Shown one piece after another: positions 27,091 to 35,160 of a stretch of 64,000 nucleotides of DNA (position 1 is its first letter; each line of letters begins with the position of its first letter). The DNA comes from Chitinophaga niastensis (GTDB taxonomy: Bacteria; Bacteroidota; Bacteroidia; Chitinophagales; Chitinophagaceae). The stretch covers positions 434,001 to 498,000 of the forward strand of contig NZ_PYAW01000003.1 in assembly GCF_003014755.1 (NCBI RefSeq), read 5' to 3'. The notes below the pieces were generated by a model. The model was given only the letters and a program-made list of their open reading frames with translations, searched no databases and was not told the DNA's origin. A program made the translations under genes and the position numbers.

Positions 27091-27762
27091 TTATCTAAAA
27101 TATTCCCGCATCTTTTTTTCTCCTGCAGCGGTGATAACAATGGCTCTTGAATTTTTTGTTCTTCGCACCCAATCAGCTGCCAGCATAGTATCAAGCAAAG
27201 AGGCGCCTAGTGAGCCTGCGATATGATATCGTCTCTCCGTCCAGTCGAGGCAAGGTTTTAGAAAAATACGTCGCTGCTGTTGCAGTTCCTTTGTATCAAT
27301 ACCTAATTGCAGGAACCACTTCGCTCCCTTTGTAGTAAGCTCAAACTGTTTGCCTTTCTCAATAATGACTGCCTGTTTCAATAAACTGTCGGCAATGGAA
27401 ACGCCCATGTTACCCGCCAGATGATCATAGCATGTTCTGCAATGTTTTATGGCAGCATTATGTTTGCTATGCACTATCTTTTTCTGTTGCTCAACAGGAA
27501 CAAGATTGGCAATAGCTTCTATCGCATAAGCTACCTCTTGCTTTGAGAAACGATAATAAGCATGCCGGCCTTGCCTTTCCACCGTTAATAAATCAGCCTG
27601 CACCAGTTTACTCAGGTGCATGCTTATATTCTGAGGAGAAGTATTGGCGCTGATGGCCAGCTCAGTGGCAGTATAAGCCTTGTCGTCCAAAAGCGTCCAT
27701 AAAATAAGTGCCCTTACAGGATCACCTATCAGCGAGGCAATGTGACCAATTTGAGTTTCCAT
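27091..27762 (-). CDS. ArsR-type winged-helix transcriptional regulator
   Basis: This 223-residue protein has an N-terminal winged helix-turn-helix (TATELAISANTSPQNISMHL and GRHAYYRFS) typical of ArsR/SmtB regulators. The C-terminal half contains HCRTCYDHLAGNMGVS, a Cys/His-rich segment seen in one subgroup of bacterial winged-helix regulators; it may bind metal or sense redox. The gene lies 105 bp after the ABC exporter and 79 bp before the serine hydrolase on the same strand. TATCTTTG at 27795-27802 (minus) is a possible -7 box. A target site may be the palindrome at 27030-27063. I cannot tell whether it also regulates the peptide locus. Confidence 0.85.
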   Translation of the reverse strand: METQIGHIASLIGDPVRALILWTLLDDKAYTATELAISANTSPQNISMHLSKLVQADLLTVERQGRHAYYRFSKQEVAYAIEAIANLVPVEQQKKIVHSKHNAAIKHCRTCYDHLAGNMGVSIADSLLKQAVIIEKGKQFELTTKGAKWFLQLGIDTKELQQQRRIFLKPCLDWTERRYHIAGSLGASLLDTMLAADWVRRTKNSRAIVITAAGEKKMREYFR

Positions 27763-27867
27763 ATACGTTCATAGTTAAGTTCAAATTGAAGTGTCAAAGA
27801 TAATACTTTTTCATCTTTGCAGTCTAAAAATAACAATGCGTTTATATCAATAATGCAGTAAAATACA

Positions 27868-29718
27868 CTACCGGTAGCCCATAGCCTGTAAATGAAATAA
27901 TTCCGCATAGTGTCCGCCTTGTGCCAGCAATTCATCATGACTGCCAATTTCAATCAACTCTCCTTTTTCCAGTACCAGTATCCTGTCGGCCATACGCACA
28001 GTGGAGAAACGATGTGAAATAAGAACAGAAGACCTGCCCCTGGTGAGATCAGCAAAACGAAGAAATACATCATATTCCGCCCTGGCATCTAATGCAGCAG
28101 TAGGTTCATCCAGTATAAGCAATTGCGCGTCCTTCATGTAAGCCCTGGCCAGTGCGATCTTCTGCCACTCCCCTCCGGATAATTCTATGCCCTGGCCAAA
28201 ACGACGCCCCAGCATCTGATCATATTTTCCCGGTAGTTTTTCGGTGAAGATATTCGCCAGGCTTTGTTTTGCAGCGGAAACAATTAATGCGCGGTTTTCC
28301 TTTTCACGGATATCACCGATCGCAATATTCTGGGCTACACTCATCTGGTACCGGAGATAATCCTGGAAAATAATACCTACCTGCATCCGCAATTCAGCAA
28401 GATTGTATTCCCGCAGATCATACCCATCCAATAAAATACGGCCTTCCGTAGGATCATATAACCTGCTTAGTAACTTCACCAACGTTGTTTTCCCGGCGCC
28501 ATTTTCTCCTACAAGCGCTAATTTTTCACCTGCATGTAAAGTAAAGTTGAGATGACGGTTAGCCCATTTTTCCCCATTGAAATATTTGAAACCTACATTC
28601 TCAAATACAAATCCATGTTGAATAGGATGGGGAAATGGCCTGGGATTAGCTGCTATCACCATATGTGGCTTGATATCGAAAAAATCAAACAGATCGCGCA
28701 GGTAAACCGCCCCTTGCGATATAAAAACAAACCGGCCCAACACACCTTGTAATAGTCCTCTCAACTGCATAAAAGTACCCGCCATAAAGGTGAGATCGCC
28801 GATCGACTGATTTCCGTTTACCGTGCGCAGCATAATAATTAAATATGCACCATAGTATCCTGCACTGCCCAATATAGCAAATACAGTTCCCCAGGCAGTG
28901 CGGCGGAGGGATAATTGCCGGCTGTCGCGGTAAAATTTACCAGATAAATAATGGAACCGGCTTATCAGGAAACCGGAAAGACTGAATATTTTCACCTCTT
29001 TGGCCGTTTCATCACTGGCACCCAGATAGCGGATATATTCCAGTTCACGACGTTCAGAAGTTTGCCCGAAATAAAGCGCATATGTTTTGTTATTAAAATG
29101 AGATTCACCTAAAAACGCTGGTATTACAGCTATCAACAGTAACAGGATAAGCCAGGGATTAAACAGGACCAATCCGGTAATAAGAAACCCCATGGTGATA
29201 ATATCCTGCACCTGCCCTAACGTTTGCGATAATAAGACGGTGCGTCCCACAGTTTGTTGCCGCGCGCGCTCCAGCATATCATAAAATGAAGCATCCTCAA
29301 ATTGATCAAGATCAAGTATGGCAGCATGCTCCAATATTTTTACCGAGGTATTGTTCGCAAATAGATCACCCAGCAAAGTATCCAATAGGGTAATGATCTT
29401 TCCTACACTATCTGATAATATCACCAATCCAAATTCCATAGCCACCAACTGCCACAAATGGTGCCGTGAATGGTTGATTTTATTTTGACTCAGCAATATC
29501 ACATGGTCAATAATCAGCTTCCCGGTATAAAGAATAGCCAGTGGTATGGCTGATTGTATAATACGTAATAAAGCATTGGTGATAGTGAGCCAGTAATTGG
29601 TTTGCCAAACCATTTTAAAAAATTTTGGCAGGTTGCGCAATGCAGCCATTCGCTCACCATAGGTTAATTCATTTTCTCCGGATAATGATTTGGGGAATAG
29701 AAAACGCCAGAAATTCAT
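27868..29718 (-). CDS. ABC exporter (permease-ATPase half-transporter) of the peptide locus
   Basis: This 616-residue protein has an N-terminal transmembrane domain (about residues 40-330). It ends in a nucleotide-binding domain with Walker A GENGAGKT (404-411), signature LSGGE (513-517) and Walker B LLILDE (533-538). The sequence LSGGEWQK is common in peptide and lipid exporters. No C39 peptidase domain precedes the membrane domain, so leader cleavage is not by this protein. A -7 box (TATATTTG, 29743-29750 on the minus strand) and a terminator at 29780-29807 suggest its own transcript downstream of the peptide operon. I infer export of the double-glycine peptides. A different substrate is the main alternative. 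Confidence 0.85.
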   Translation of the reverse strand: MNFWRFLFPKSLSGENELTYGERMAALRNLPKFFKMVWQTNYWLTITNALLRIIQSAIPLAILYTGKLIIDHVILLSQNKINHSRHHLWQLVAMEFGLVILSDSVGKIITLLDTLLGDLFANNTSVKILEHAAILDLDQFEDASFYDMLERARQQTVGRTVLLSQTLGQVQDIITMGFLITGLVLFNPWLILLLLIAVIPAFLGESHFNNKTYALYFGQTSERRELEYIRYLGASDETAKEVKIFSLSGFLISRFHYLSGKFYRDSRQLSLRRTAWGTVFAILGSAGYYGAYLIIMLRTVNGNQSIGDLTFMAGTFMQLRGLLQGVLGRFVFISQGAVYLRDLFDFFDIKPHMVIAANPRPFPHPIQHGFVFENVGFKYFNGEKWANRHLNFTLHAGEKLALVGENGAGKTTLVKLLSRLYDPTEGRILLDGYDLREYNLAELRMQVGIIFQDYLRYQMSVAQNIAIGDIREKENRALIVSAAKQSLANIFTEKLPGKYDQMLGRRFGQGIELSGGEWQKIALARAYMKDAQLLILDEPTAALDARAEYDVFLRFADLTRGRSSVLISHRFSTVRMADRILVLEKGELIEIGSHDELLAQGGHYAELFHLQAMGYR

Positions 29719-29742
29719 TACTGTAGTTTAAAAATCTGATAT

Positions 29743-29750
29743 CAAATATA
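29743..29750 (-). promoter_or_regulatory. -7 box TATATTTG for the ABC exporter
   Basis: The minus strand reads TATATTTG, an exact TAnnTTTG match 25 bp before the ATG. A weak -33-like TTTAG lies 20 bp upstream. It is placed between the peptide terminator and the exporter gene. Confidence 0.4.
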
Positions 29751-29779
29751 GATACACGAAATACTTTGTACTAAACAAA

Positions 29780-29807
29780 AAGGGGCTGACCCTAATATCA
29801 GCCCCTT
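29780..29807 (-). terminator. Intrinsic terminator after the first six-Cys peptide gene
   Basis: A perfect 10-bp stem (AAGGGGCTGA at 29780-29789 with TCAGCCCCTT at 29798-29807) is followed on the minus strand by a T-run. It separates the peptide operon from the ABC exporter. Confidence 0.85.
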
Positions 29808-29830
29808 CACTCAACCATATCCCGGTATAC

Positions 29831-30049
29831 TTACCACCTGTTAGGCTGGCAGCTGCCTGCATAAGCGCAGAAACAATTTAAGTTAGACGGGCCTGCGTAA
29901 CCGCAGTTGTTACCGTTAGGACCACTAGGGCCATACGGAGGCACGCAATCAGCGTTAAATAAAGAACAGCTGAGAGTCGCTGCTTCACCACCGTTGATGG
30001 TTCTTAAATCATTTCTGCTAAGGCTTTTGCCAAAATTCATGTTTTCCAT
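29831..30049 (-). CDS. Double-glycine-leader six-cysteine peptide precursor (type A)
   Basis: A longer frame reaches 30136. I choose the ATG at 30049, which gives 72 residues starting MENMNFGK. The leader GKSLSRNDLRTINGG ends in a double glycine (residues 20-21) and is nearly the same as in the peptide at 31957. The mature part after GG has 51 residues and six cysteines spaced C-x6-C-x13-C-x9-C-x1-C-x5-C. It is rich in Gly, Pro and Asn. I do not recognise the fold; a small cystine-rich peptide is likely. It lies 116 bp after the VKOR/thioredoxin fusion gene and is followed by a strong terminator, so it seems to end that operon. Confidence 0.75.
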   Translation of the reverse strand: MENMNFGKSLSRNDLRTINGGEAATLSCSLFNADCVPPYGPSGPNGNNCGYAGPSNLNCFCAYAGSCQPNRW

Positions 30050-30165
30050 TTTTTTTCGGTTTTTAATATGAGAGAAATAATATGCTGCAAGACTGCAAAT
30101 TGCAGCATGGTGCTTGTGAGTAGCAGTCCTTCTCACAACTTAGTTTATGATGCGACGATTTTATT

Positions 30166-31752
30166 TTATTGCTTCACGGTGGCACTGAATGAGGCCGCCA
30201 ACGAAGGGATCAACTGAAACATATCCCGTATGACATAGTTACGTGGTAACTGGCGTCCGTTAATAAAAAAGGTAGGGGTACCTTTTACTTGTGCTACATG
30301 GTCCATCCAGTGGATATGTGCTTTCAACAGGTCATCTATATTTACATCGGGTACAGGTCCCCATTTTTGTTGCCATTTTTCCAGGTCCATCCATTCGAAC
30401 CAGTCAGATAACATTTCCGACAACTCACCGTTATTATGTATACTACCTGCCTTTTGTAAAATGGCTTTTACCGCCAGGGTTAGTCCGTTTTCGGGATCGT
30501 TGTAAGGGAAAAGAAAACGAAATTTTATACATAGTATCCCGTTATAAGTGGCATACAATTCGTCAATAATTTTATGTGCAATGGCACAGGGGCCGCAGTA
30601 TGGATTACAGGCTATTGTAATTTGCACAGGAGCGGTATCATCACCCAGTAGCAGTTCCTGTTCCCAGGTAGTGCAATCTACATATGGCCTTTGCGCCGCC
30701 TGAAAAGTATACAATGATTCATCTTTTTTCCATCTCAACAAGTCTGTTGCCTGCATCAATCTTTCCCTGATATTTTTCACGAATTTCTTTACTACCAGCA
30801 GGGAATAACATACTATTACCTGGATGATGAAAAAAGACAAAAAATAGGTAGCCGTTACCCTGAAAGTTTTGATAGCATAGTAAGCCAGAATACTCTGTGC
30901 AAGAATTACAGCAACTATTCCCAGGCATATCACACACCATTTTTTAAGTAAAAATTGTTGCGCATACAAACTCAATCCTGCTATCACTATTACTGGTACA
31001 GATATTAACAGCGCGGTATGCAATAAAGCAGGATGCCAATGGGATAATACATAGCAACCGGATTGCATTACAAAGTAGGATAGCGAGAAGTCTGCTATTG
31101 AAATACCGGCAATTCCTTTGGCGTAACTGCTTCTTAGTACAGCATCGCACCCGGATGCGCTTACTGCGTTACAAACTTCTTTCACTGCTTTTATCTGCAT
31201 TCCTAACTCCACAGAAATGGCAGCAATGCTAATCATCAATCCGGTAAAGGCCAGCAAACCCCATGCGGCATTTATTAAATAAAAGTTACGGGAGGTCACA
31301 TAAATAAATACTGATAGCAGCAACATAAAAAATATGCCGGAAACTGTCTTTAAAGAACGGCTTTCCTTGATCAGGCGTGTGTTTTCCTCATAGCTCCAGG
31401 ATGGATGATCATCCGCAAATAAAACAATACCCGTCCAGTTTTTCTTCAGCAGTTTATTATTGCGCCAATCGTTTTGCCCATCTACCTGTAGCATGTATTC
31501 CTTTCCGTCATCTTCTTTTATATGAGCCAGGCAAGGGTAGGTAAATTGTGAGATATAGGCTGCATTGCTTTCGATAGCACGATAATTCATTTTCCCCATG
31601 TCCAGGAAATCAATTAGCGAAACCAGTGAAGGGTAGTCAGGATGGGATTTTATCTCCTGAAAAATGAAATTTTTATTCACCTTAATGCCAATCTTACGCA
31701 GCCAATTATAAGCGATTTCTTCAAACGCCGTAACCTGTTGATTCGTTTTCAT
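30166..31752 (-). CDS. C39-like domain fused to VKOR and thioredoxin: disulfide-forming enzyme
   Basis: This 528-residue protein has three parts. Residues 1-115 resemble a C39 peptidase domain (HPDYPSLVSLIDFLD, YPCLAHIKEDD) but lack the expected catalytic Cys and the His position, so they may only bind leaders. Residues about 130-325 hold several membrane segments and a VKOR core: C194 and C202 in VCNAVSASGCDAV, and CxxC C273/C276 in WCVICLG. Residues about 350-528 form a thioredoxin domain with CGPC (386-389) and the cis-Pro segment KGTPTFF. Bacterial VKOR-Trx fusions introduce disulfides into exported proteins using quinone as acceptor. The flanking six-Cys peptides are the obvious substrates. 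It is the middle gene of the peptide operon. Confidence 0.85.
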   Translation of the reverse strand: MKTNQQVTAFEEIAYNWLRKIGIKVNKNFIFQEIKSHPDYPSLVSLIDFLDMGKMNYRAIESNAAYISQFTYPCLAHIKEDDGKEYMLQVDGQNDWRNNKLLKKNWTGIVLFADDHPSWSYEENTRLIKESRSLKTVSGIFFMLLLSVFIYVTSRNFYLINAAWGLLAFTGLMISIAAISVELGMQIKAVKEVCNAVSASGCDAVLRSSYAKGIAGISIADFSLSYFVMQSGCYVLSHWHPALLHTALLISVPVIVIAGLSLYAQQFLLKKWCVICLGIVAVILAQSILAYYAIKTFRVTATYFLSFFIIQVIVCYSLLVVKKFVKNIRERLMQATDLLRWKKDESLYTFQAAQRPYVDCTTWEQELLLGDDTAPVQITIACNPYCGPCAIAHKIIDELYATYNGILCIKFRFLFPYNDPENGLTLAVKAILQKAGSIHNNGELSEMLSDWFEWMDLEKWQQKWGPVPDVNIDDLLKAHIHWMDHVAQVKGTPTFFINGRQLPRNYVIRDMFQLIPSLAASFSATVKQ

Positions 31753-31797
31753 ATTTTTCTTTGGGCTAAAAAGTCATTTTGAGTATGGTAATTACAA

Positions 31798-31822
31798 GTC
31801 CATCTTTCCGGAAAGTATGGAC
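31798..31822. promoter_or_regulatory. Near-perfect palindrome upstream of the VKOR fusion gene
   Basis: GTCCAT and ATGGAC flank a perfect TTTCCGGAAA core, with one extra base in the right arm. It lies in the 204-bp spacer between the defensin-like peptide gene and the VKOR fusion and may be an operator or an mRNA hairpin. Confidence 0.45.
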
Positions 31823-31901
31823 GGCTACTTTATTTTAAAATTAGTACACAACAGAAACAACCAACCTATTAAAAAGGATGAAAAATATTTTATTTTTTTT
31901 A

Positions 31902-31935
31902 AATAACAACCACTCCAAATAAAGTGGTTGTTATT
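31902..31935 (-). terminator. Hairpin just after the defensin-like peptide gene
   Basis: A perfect 13-bp stem (AATAACAACCACT at 31902-31914 with 31923-31935) has an 8-nt loop. On the minus strand it lies 21 bp past the peptide stop but is followed by A-rich rather than T-rich DNA. A partial terminator or an mRNA-stabilising hairpin is more likely than a full stop. Confidence 0.55.
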
Positions 31936-31956
31936 AAGAGAATGGCGGTTAATCCA

Positions 31957-32166
31957 TTAGTGACCAAAATTACAGATGCAATAATTTGTTTGATTACAAC
32001 TGCCGCCGGAAAGACCTAACGACAGGCAATGGGAATTACATAAAGCATTACCTGATGGTAAATAACATATCGCACTTGGCACCCTGTCAAAGGAATTTAC
32101 GCCACCGGCAATAGTCTTCATGTCGCTTCTGCTAAGGCTTCTGCCTGATAACACTGTTTTTTTCAT
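31957..32166 (-). CDS. Defensin-like (CS-alpha-beta pattern) peptide precursor with double-glycine leader
   Basis: The start is the ATG at 32166, not the longer frame to 32208, and gives 69 residues (MKKTVLSGRSLSRSDMKTIA, then GG at 21-22). The 47-residue core has six cysteines: C34, C43, C47, C57, C63 and C65, that is C-x8-C-x3-C-x9-C-x5-C-x1-C. CNSHC supplies the helix CxxxC, GSC at 55-57 supplies the gamma-core GxC, and CIC supplies the last CxC. As I recall, arthropod defensins such as sapecin have the same x3, x9, x5 and x1 spacings, with a longer first loop. This is the first gene of the peptide operon, followed by a hairpin and the VKOR fusion gene. The sequence shows the pattern; antimicrobial function is inference. 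Confidence 0.82.
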   Translation of the reverse strand: MKKTVLSGRSLSRSDMKTIAGGVNSFDRVPSAICYLPSGNALCNSHCLSLGLSGGSCNQTNYCICNFGH

Positions 32167-32566
32167 TTGTTGAAATTTAGAGAGAAAAGTAATTAAGGGG
32201 TCTAACAATCATGGAAGGGTATTCATAAGGTTTAACATGTTAAATAAGGGTATTCGGTATAGTATATGTCGGCATTTAATAACTAAGCGTGCTTTCTGAA
32301 AGTAAAATTAGACTTTAGCATGTTTGCACCCTAGCCTTATATTAACTCTCTCTTTGCAAAAATTCACCTTGTTAATTTTTCGTTGAACGAAGCGTTAAAT
32401 TTTTAATCTGATGAAAATATTTTTCAGATTTTTTCACCCGTTTTTTAATCTATGTTGTTTATGTTATACGCCCGAAATTGTTTCATGATAATATTTATTG
32501 TTACCCTCAAAAATATTTTAACCCTCAATCAATACTTTCATTTATTCATTATTAATCCCGGTAATT
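32167..32566. other. Divergent intergenic region of the peptide locus, 400 bp
   Basis: No gene was seen. It is AT-rich and carries a perfect TTCGTT-G-AACGAA palindrome (32379-32391) and a TGAAAA-TAT-TTTTCA repeat (about 32413-32427). Two copies of ACCCTCAA (32503-32510 and 32521-32528) lie 18 bp apart before the M57-like gene. No full promoter consensus was identified in either direction. Confidence 0.5.
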
Positions 32567-33412
32567 ATGAAGAAAAATGCTATCCTATCAACATGTGTGT
32601 TATTATTAACCACCCTTTTGTTTAGCTGCCAGAAAGAAACGTCCCGTAATATGTCGGAACACACGAAAGAAAAAATACCAGACGAGTATTTGAATACATT
32701 CAATCTTTTGAAGAATGAGAAAGGAATACCTGCTGCCAGTATCAGCTATGAAGCACAAACAAAAGAATTCATTGCAGGAGATATGGTGTTTACGGCAGCG
32801 TTGTATAATAATATAATGTATACGCAACAGCATCCGAAGACAGAGCAGCAGTGGAACAATGTATTTGTAAGTTATGCCAGTTCACAACACATCTTATATT
32901 ATTTAGACCCTTCTCTTTTTCCTTATTATTATTTTGGCCCCCTGGAATGGGCCGTCTGGTACTGGAATGGAAGCAGTCCGAATATTTCTTTCACCCGAAC
33001 CGGCGATCGTTCGGCGGCCAATCTTATTGTAGATTCTTATAATGATCCAACAGACAGTTCCTGGATAAGAACTACACTACCTGCAGGCAATGGCAATGTT
33101 GGCAACAGGATACGGCTTAATCTGGGTGTAAATGAGCGTAACCATTATGTAAATCATATTACCAGCAGCAACGAAGAAAAACTGCTGTTGATGATGCATG
33201 CATTAGGCCATACGCTGGGATACCTGCATGCAGATCAGTATGCAGGGTTGTTGATCCCGGGAACGCCTGATCCGGCTTTTCATCAGGCAAATGCGTGTGG
33301 CTCTGTTATGCGATCGGTTACTTATGTCTGCGGATGGGGATATGACGGCATTAAAAGATGGAGCCCTTCTGATATCACTGCTATTCAATGGGGTTACAGG
33401 TACAAGTATTGA
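32567..33412 (+). CDS. M57-like metalloprotease-fold lipoprotein with lost catalytic Glu
   Basis: This 281-residue protein has a lipoprotein signal (TTLLFSC, lipidated Cys near residue 21). The middle resembles M57 HEIGH metalloproteases of Bacteroidota. The zinc motif, normally HExxHxxGxxH, reads HALGHTLGYLH, so the three His remain but Glu is Ala (GCA instead of GAA). A likely Met-turn is in CGSVMRS. Without the Glu, normal hydrolysis is unlikely; it may bind zinc or peptides. It is divergent from the defensin-like peptide operon, about 400 bp away. I infer a possible immunity or binding role, but a random neighbour is equally possible. Confidence 0.75.
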   Translation: MKKNAILSTCVLLLTTLLFSCQKETSRNMSEHTKEKIPDEYLNTFNLLKNEKGIPAASISYEAQTKEFIAGDMVFTAALYNNIMYTQQHPKTEQQWNNVFVSYASSQHILYYLDPSLFPYYYFGPLEWAVWYWNGSSPNISFTRTGDRSAANLIVDSYNDPTDSSWIRTTLPAGNGNVGNRIRLNLGVNERNHYVNHITSSNEEKLLLMMHALGHTLGYLHADQYAGLLIPGTPDPAFHQANACGSVMRSVTYVCGWGYDGIKRWSPSDITAIQWGYRYKY

Positions 33413-33464
33413 ATATAGTTCCGGCAGGGCATACCACTGAGATAAAAGAAAATAAACGCAGAAA

Positions 33465-33496
33465 CCCTTGTAGGTTCAAATCCTACAAGGGCTTTT
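33465..33496. terminator. Bidirectional terminator hairpin
   Basis: A perfect 10-bp stem (CCCTTGTAGG at 33465-33474 with CCTACAAGGG at 33482-33491) has loop TTCAAAT and is followed by TTTT. It lies between convergent genes. Confidence 0.85.
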
Positions 33497-33507
33497 ATTT
33501 TTTGGAA

Positions 33508-35160
33508 TTACTTTACTACTGCCGGTAAAATATATCGCTCCATTATTTTATCTACCTGCGAATGACCGTAAGGCGTATTATAAGCCGTAGAAGTGATCAC
33601 TACTACCAGCGGCAACTCTTTAAATACAAAAATCTTATTCCCTCCATTGCCGCTGCTATAAAACGTTTCCTGCAATTTGCCGTTCACTTTATATGTTTTG
33701 TTCCAAAACAGGTATCCATAAAATTCATCTTCGCTACCTGCAATAGGCAGGTATTTGGTGAATGTTTTTTTGACCCAGTCCGCAGGAATAATTTGCTGTC
33801 CCTCCCAAATGCCATTATTCTTATACAGCTGTCCGAATTTTGCATAGTCCAAAGACCGCATCTGCAGCCCACCGGCAGTACTTACCACTTTTTGTGGGGT
33901 GTACATCCATTGGTATGTTTTTATGCCCAATGGTTGCATCAGCATTTTGTGCGTATACTTTTCCAGGCCTTCCGGAACAGCTTTATTCAGTACATCTCCA
34001 AGTACAACTACGCCTGCTGTAAAATACATCCAGTTATTACCAATGATACTGGTACTGTCCATAGGCAGGTCCAATGTAAATTTCACCCAGTTACTGGTGG
34101 GATACATTTTTTCTTCATTACCCGGAGAATTATCATCCATATCATAGCCGTCAAACGCAGAACTCATTGTCAATAAACTTTTGAGCGTTACACTATCTTT
34201 TTTCGAGGTGTAATTTTCAAATTGTTTCAGGTGGTAGTAGGTGCCTAATGTTTGCTGTTCATTTTTTATATAGCCATTATTGATAGCAATGCCCATCATA
34301 GCCGATGTGAAAGATTTCCCCACAGACCGGGTATCATGGAGAGCATCCCGTTTTGCATCATTAAAATATTCCTCTATTAATAATTTCCCGTCTTTGATCA
34401 CAACGATGCTCGTGATATCTTTAAATATTTTATCAGCAATTTTAAAATTGAGTTCTTTTATTTTTGTTGTATTGTAATCATCTGTTGAAACGTTCCAACC
34501 ACTTCCGGAAGCTATACTTTGAATTTGCACCGCCTTCTCGTCCACTGCAGGTTTTACTACAATCATTTGAAGGTCGCCGGCAGCAATAACCTCCCCTACT
34601 TTTATTTCGGTGGTTCTCACATATGGCCTTGCTTCTATTCTCAACAAATGTGTGCCCCTTGTTAATGCTTCTTCTCCGCCATTTATCATAAATCTCATCC
34701 ATAAAAACCTTCCCCATGAATCTTCGTTGGTGGTGCTGGTGAAAGGTACCCTGAGTATTGTCTTCGTATTTTTATTTTGCGGAGAACCTGCACCCGGAGA
34801 AAGATTTTCCTTATAGACCAGGATGCTGTCTACAAAAAAAGAAAATTGATAGTTCCCTTTTTTTGTCAGTTCCTCCACCGTTAATGCAGGTGCTAACGGG
34901 TGCAGATAGTTTGTTAACGAATTCCCTAAAAAGGCTCTTATATTTAAGTCGGATGGTACTTTCCATTCAAACGTTTTCAGAAAATCAGCCGCAGTATACT
35001 GCTCAATTGGAATAACAGCCGACATAAAAGTTATCTTGCCAATGTTGGATTGATGCAGCGGACTGGTGATACCATCACTTTTTATAAAGTCTTTTGTTTG
35101 CCCGAAAGTTGCACCGGAAAACAGCAGGATGACAACTATCCCAGTAATTTTTGTTTTCAT
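33508..35160 (-). CDS. Serine hydrolase, beta-lactamase-like (secreted)
   Basis: The frame opens at 35175, and I prefer the second ATG at 35160 (MKTKITGIV, signal ending TFGQ), which gives 550 residues. An N-terminal beta-rich region of about 230 residues precedes the beta-lactamase-type domain. SxxK is in DTRSVGKSFTS, a likely second motif is YFTAGVVVLGD, and the third is YSSGNGGNKIF. This is the layout of class C-like serine hydrolases with a leading accessory domain. The substrate is unknown. It stands alone, with a convergent terminator at its 3' end. It is a distant paralogue of the hydrolase at 25611. Confidence 0.82.
   Translation of the reverse strand: MKTKITGIVVILLFSGATFGQTKDFIKSDGITSPLHQSNIGKITFMSAVIPIEQYTAADFLKTFEWKVPSDLNIRAFLGNSLTNYLHPLAPALTVEELTKKGNYQFSFFVDSILVYKENLSPGAGSPQNKNTKTILRVPFTSTTNEDSWGRFLWMRFMINGGEEALTRGTHLLRIEARPYVRTTEIKVGEVIAAGDLQMIVVKPAVDEKAVQIQSIASGSGWNVSTDDYNTTKIKELNFKIADKIFKDITSIVVIKDGKLLIEEYFNDAKRDALHDTRSVGKSFTSAMMGIAINNGYIKNEQQTLGTYYHLKQFENYTSKKDSVTLKSLLTMSSAFDGYDMDDNSPGNEEKMYPTSNWVKFTLDLPMDSTSIIGNNWMYFTAGVVVLGDVLNKAVPEGLEKYTHKMLMQPLGIKTYQWMYTPQKVVSTAGGLQMRSLDYAKFGQLYKNNGIWEGQQIIPADWVKKTFTKYLPIAGSEDEFYGYLFWNKTYKVNGKLQETFYSSGNGGNKIFVFKELPLVVVITSTAYNTPYGHSQVDKIMERYILPAVVK

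Noticed and set aside
30050..30136. Upstream extension of the first peptide frame
   Set aside because: The extension lacks leader features. The ATG at 30049 gives the leader shared with the second peptide.
31957..32166. Lanthipeptide interpretation of the six-Cys peptide
   Set aside because: No LanM, LanB/C or radical-SAM gene is nearby, while VKOR and thioredoxin domains are, so disulfides fit better than thioether rings.
32167..32208. Upstream extension of the defensin-like peptide frame
   Set aside because: The extra 14 residues are absent from the related leader; the ATG at 32166 is better.
33465..33491. T-arm-like hairpin GTAGGTTCAAATCCTAC, possible tRNA end
   Set aside because: Upstream DNA shows no cloverleaf or acceptor stem. 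The 10-bp stem and T-run fit an ordinary terminator between convergent genes.
33562..34176. 204-codon plus frame opposite the serine hydrolase
   Set aside because: It is antisense to a clear beta-lactamase-like domain and has no family features.
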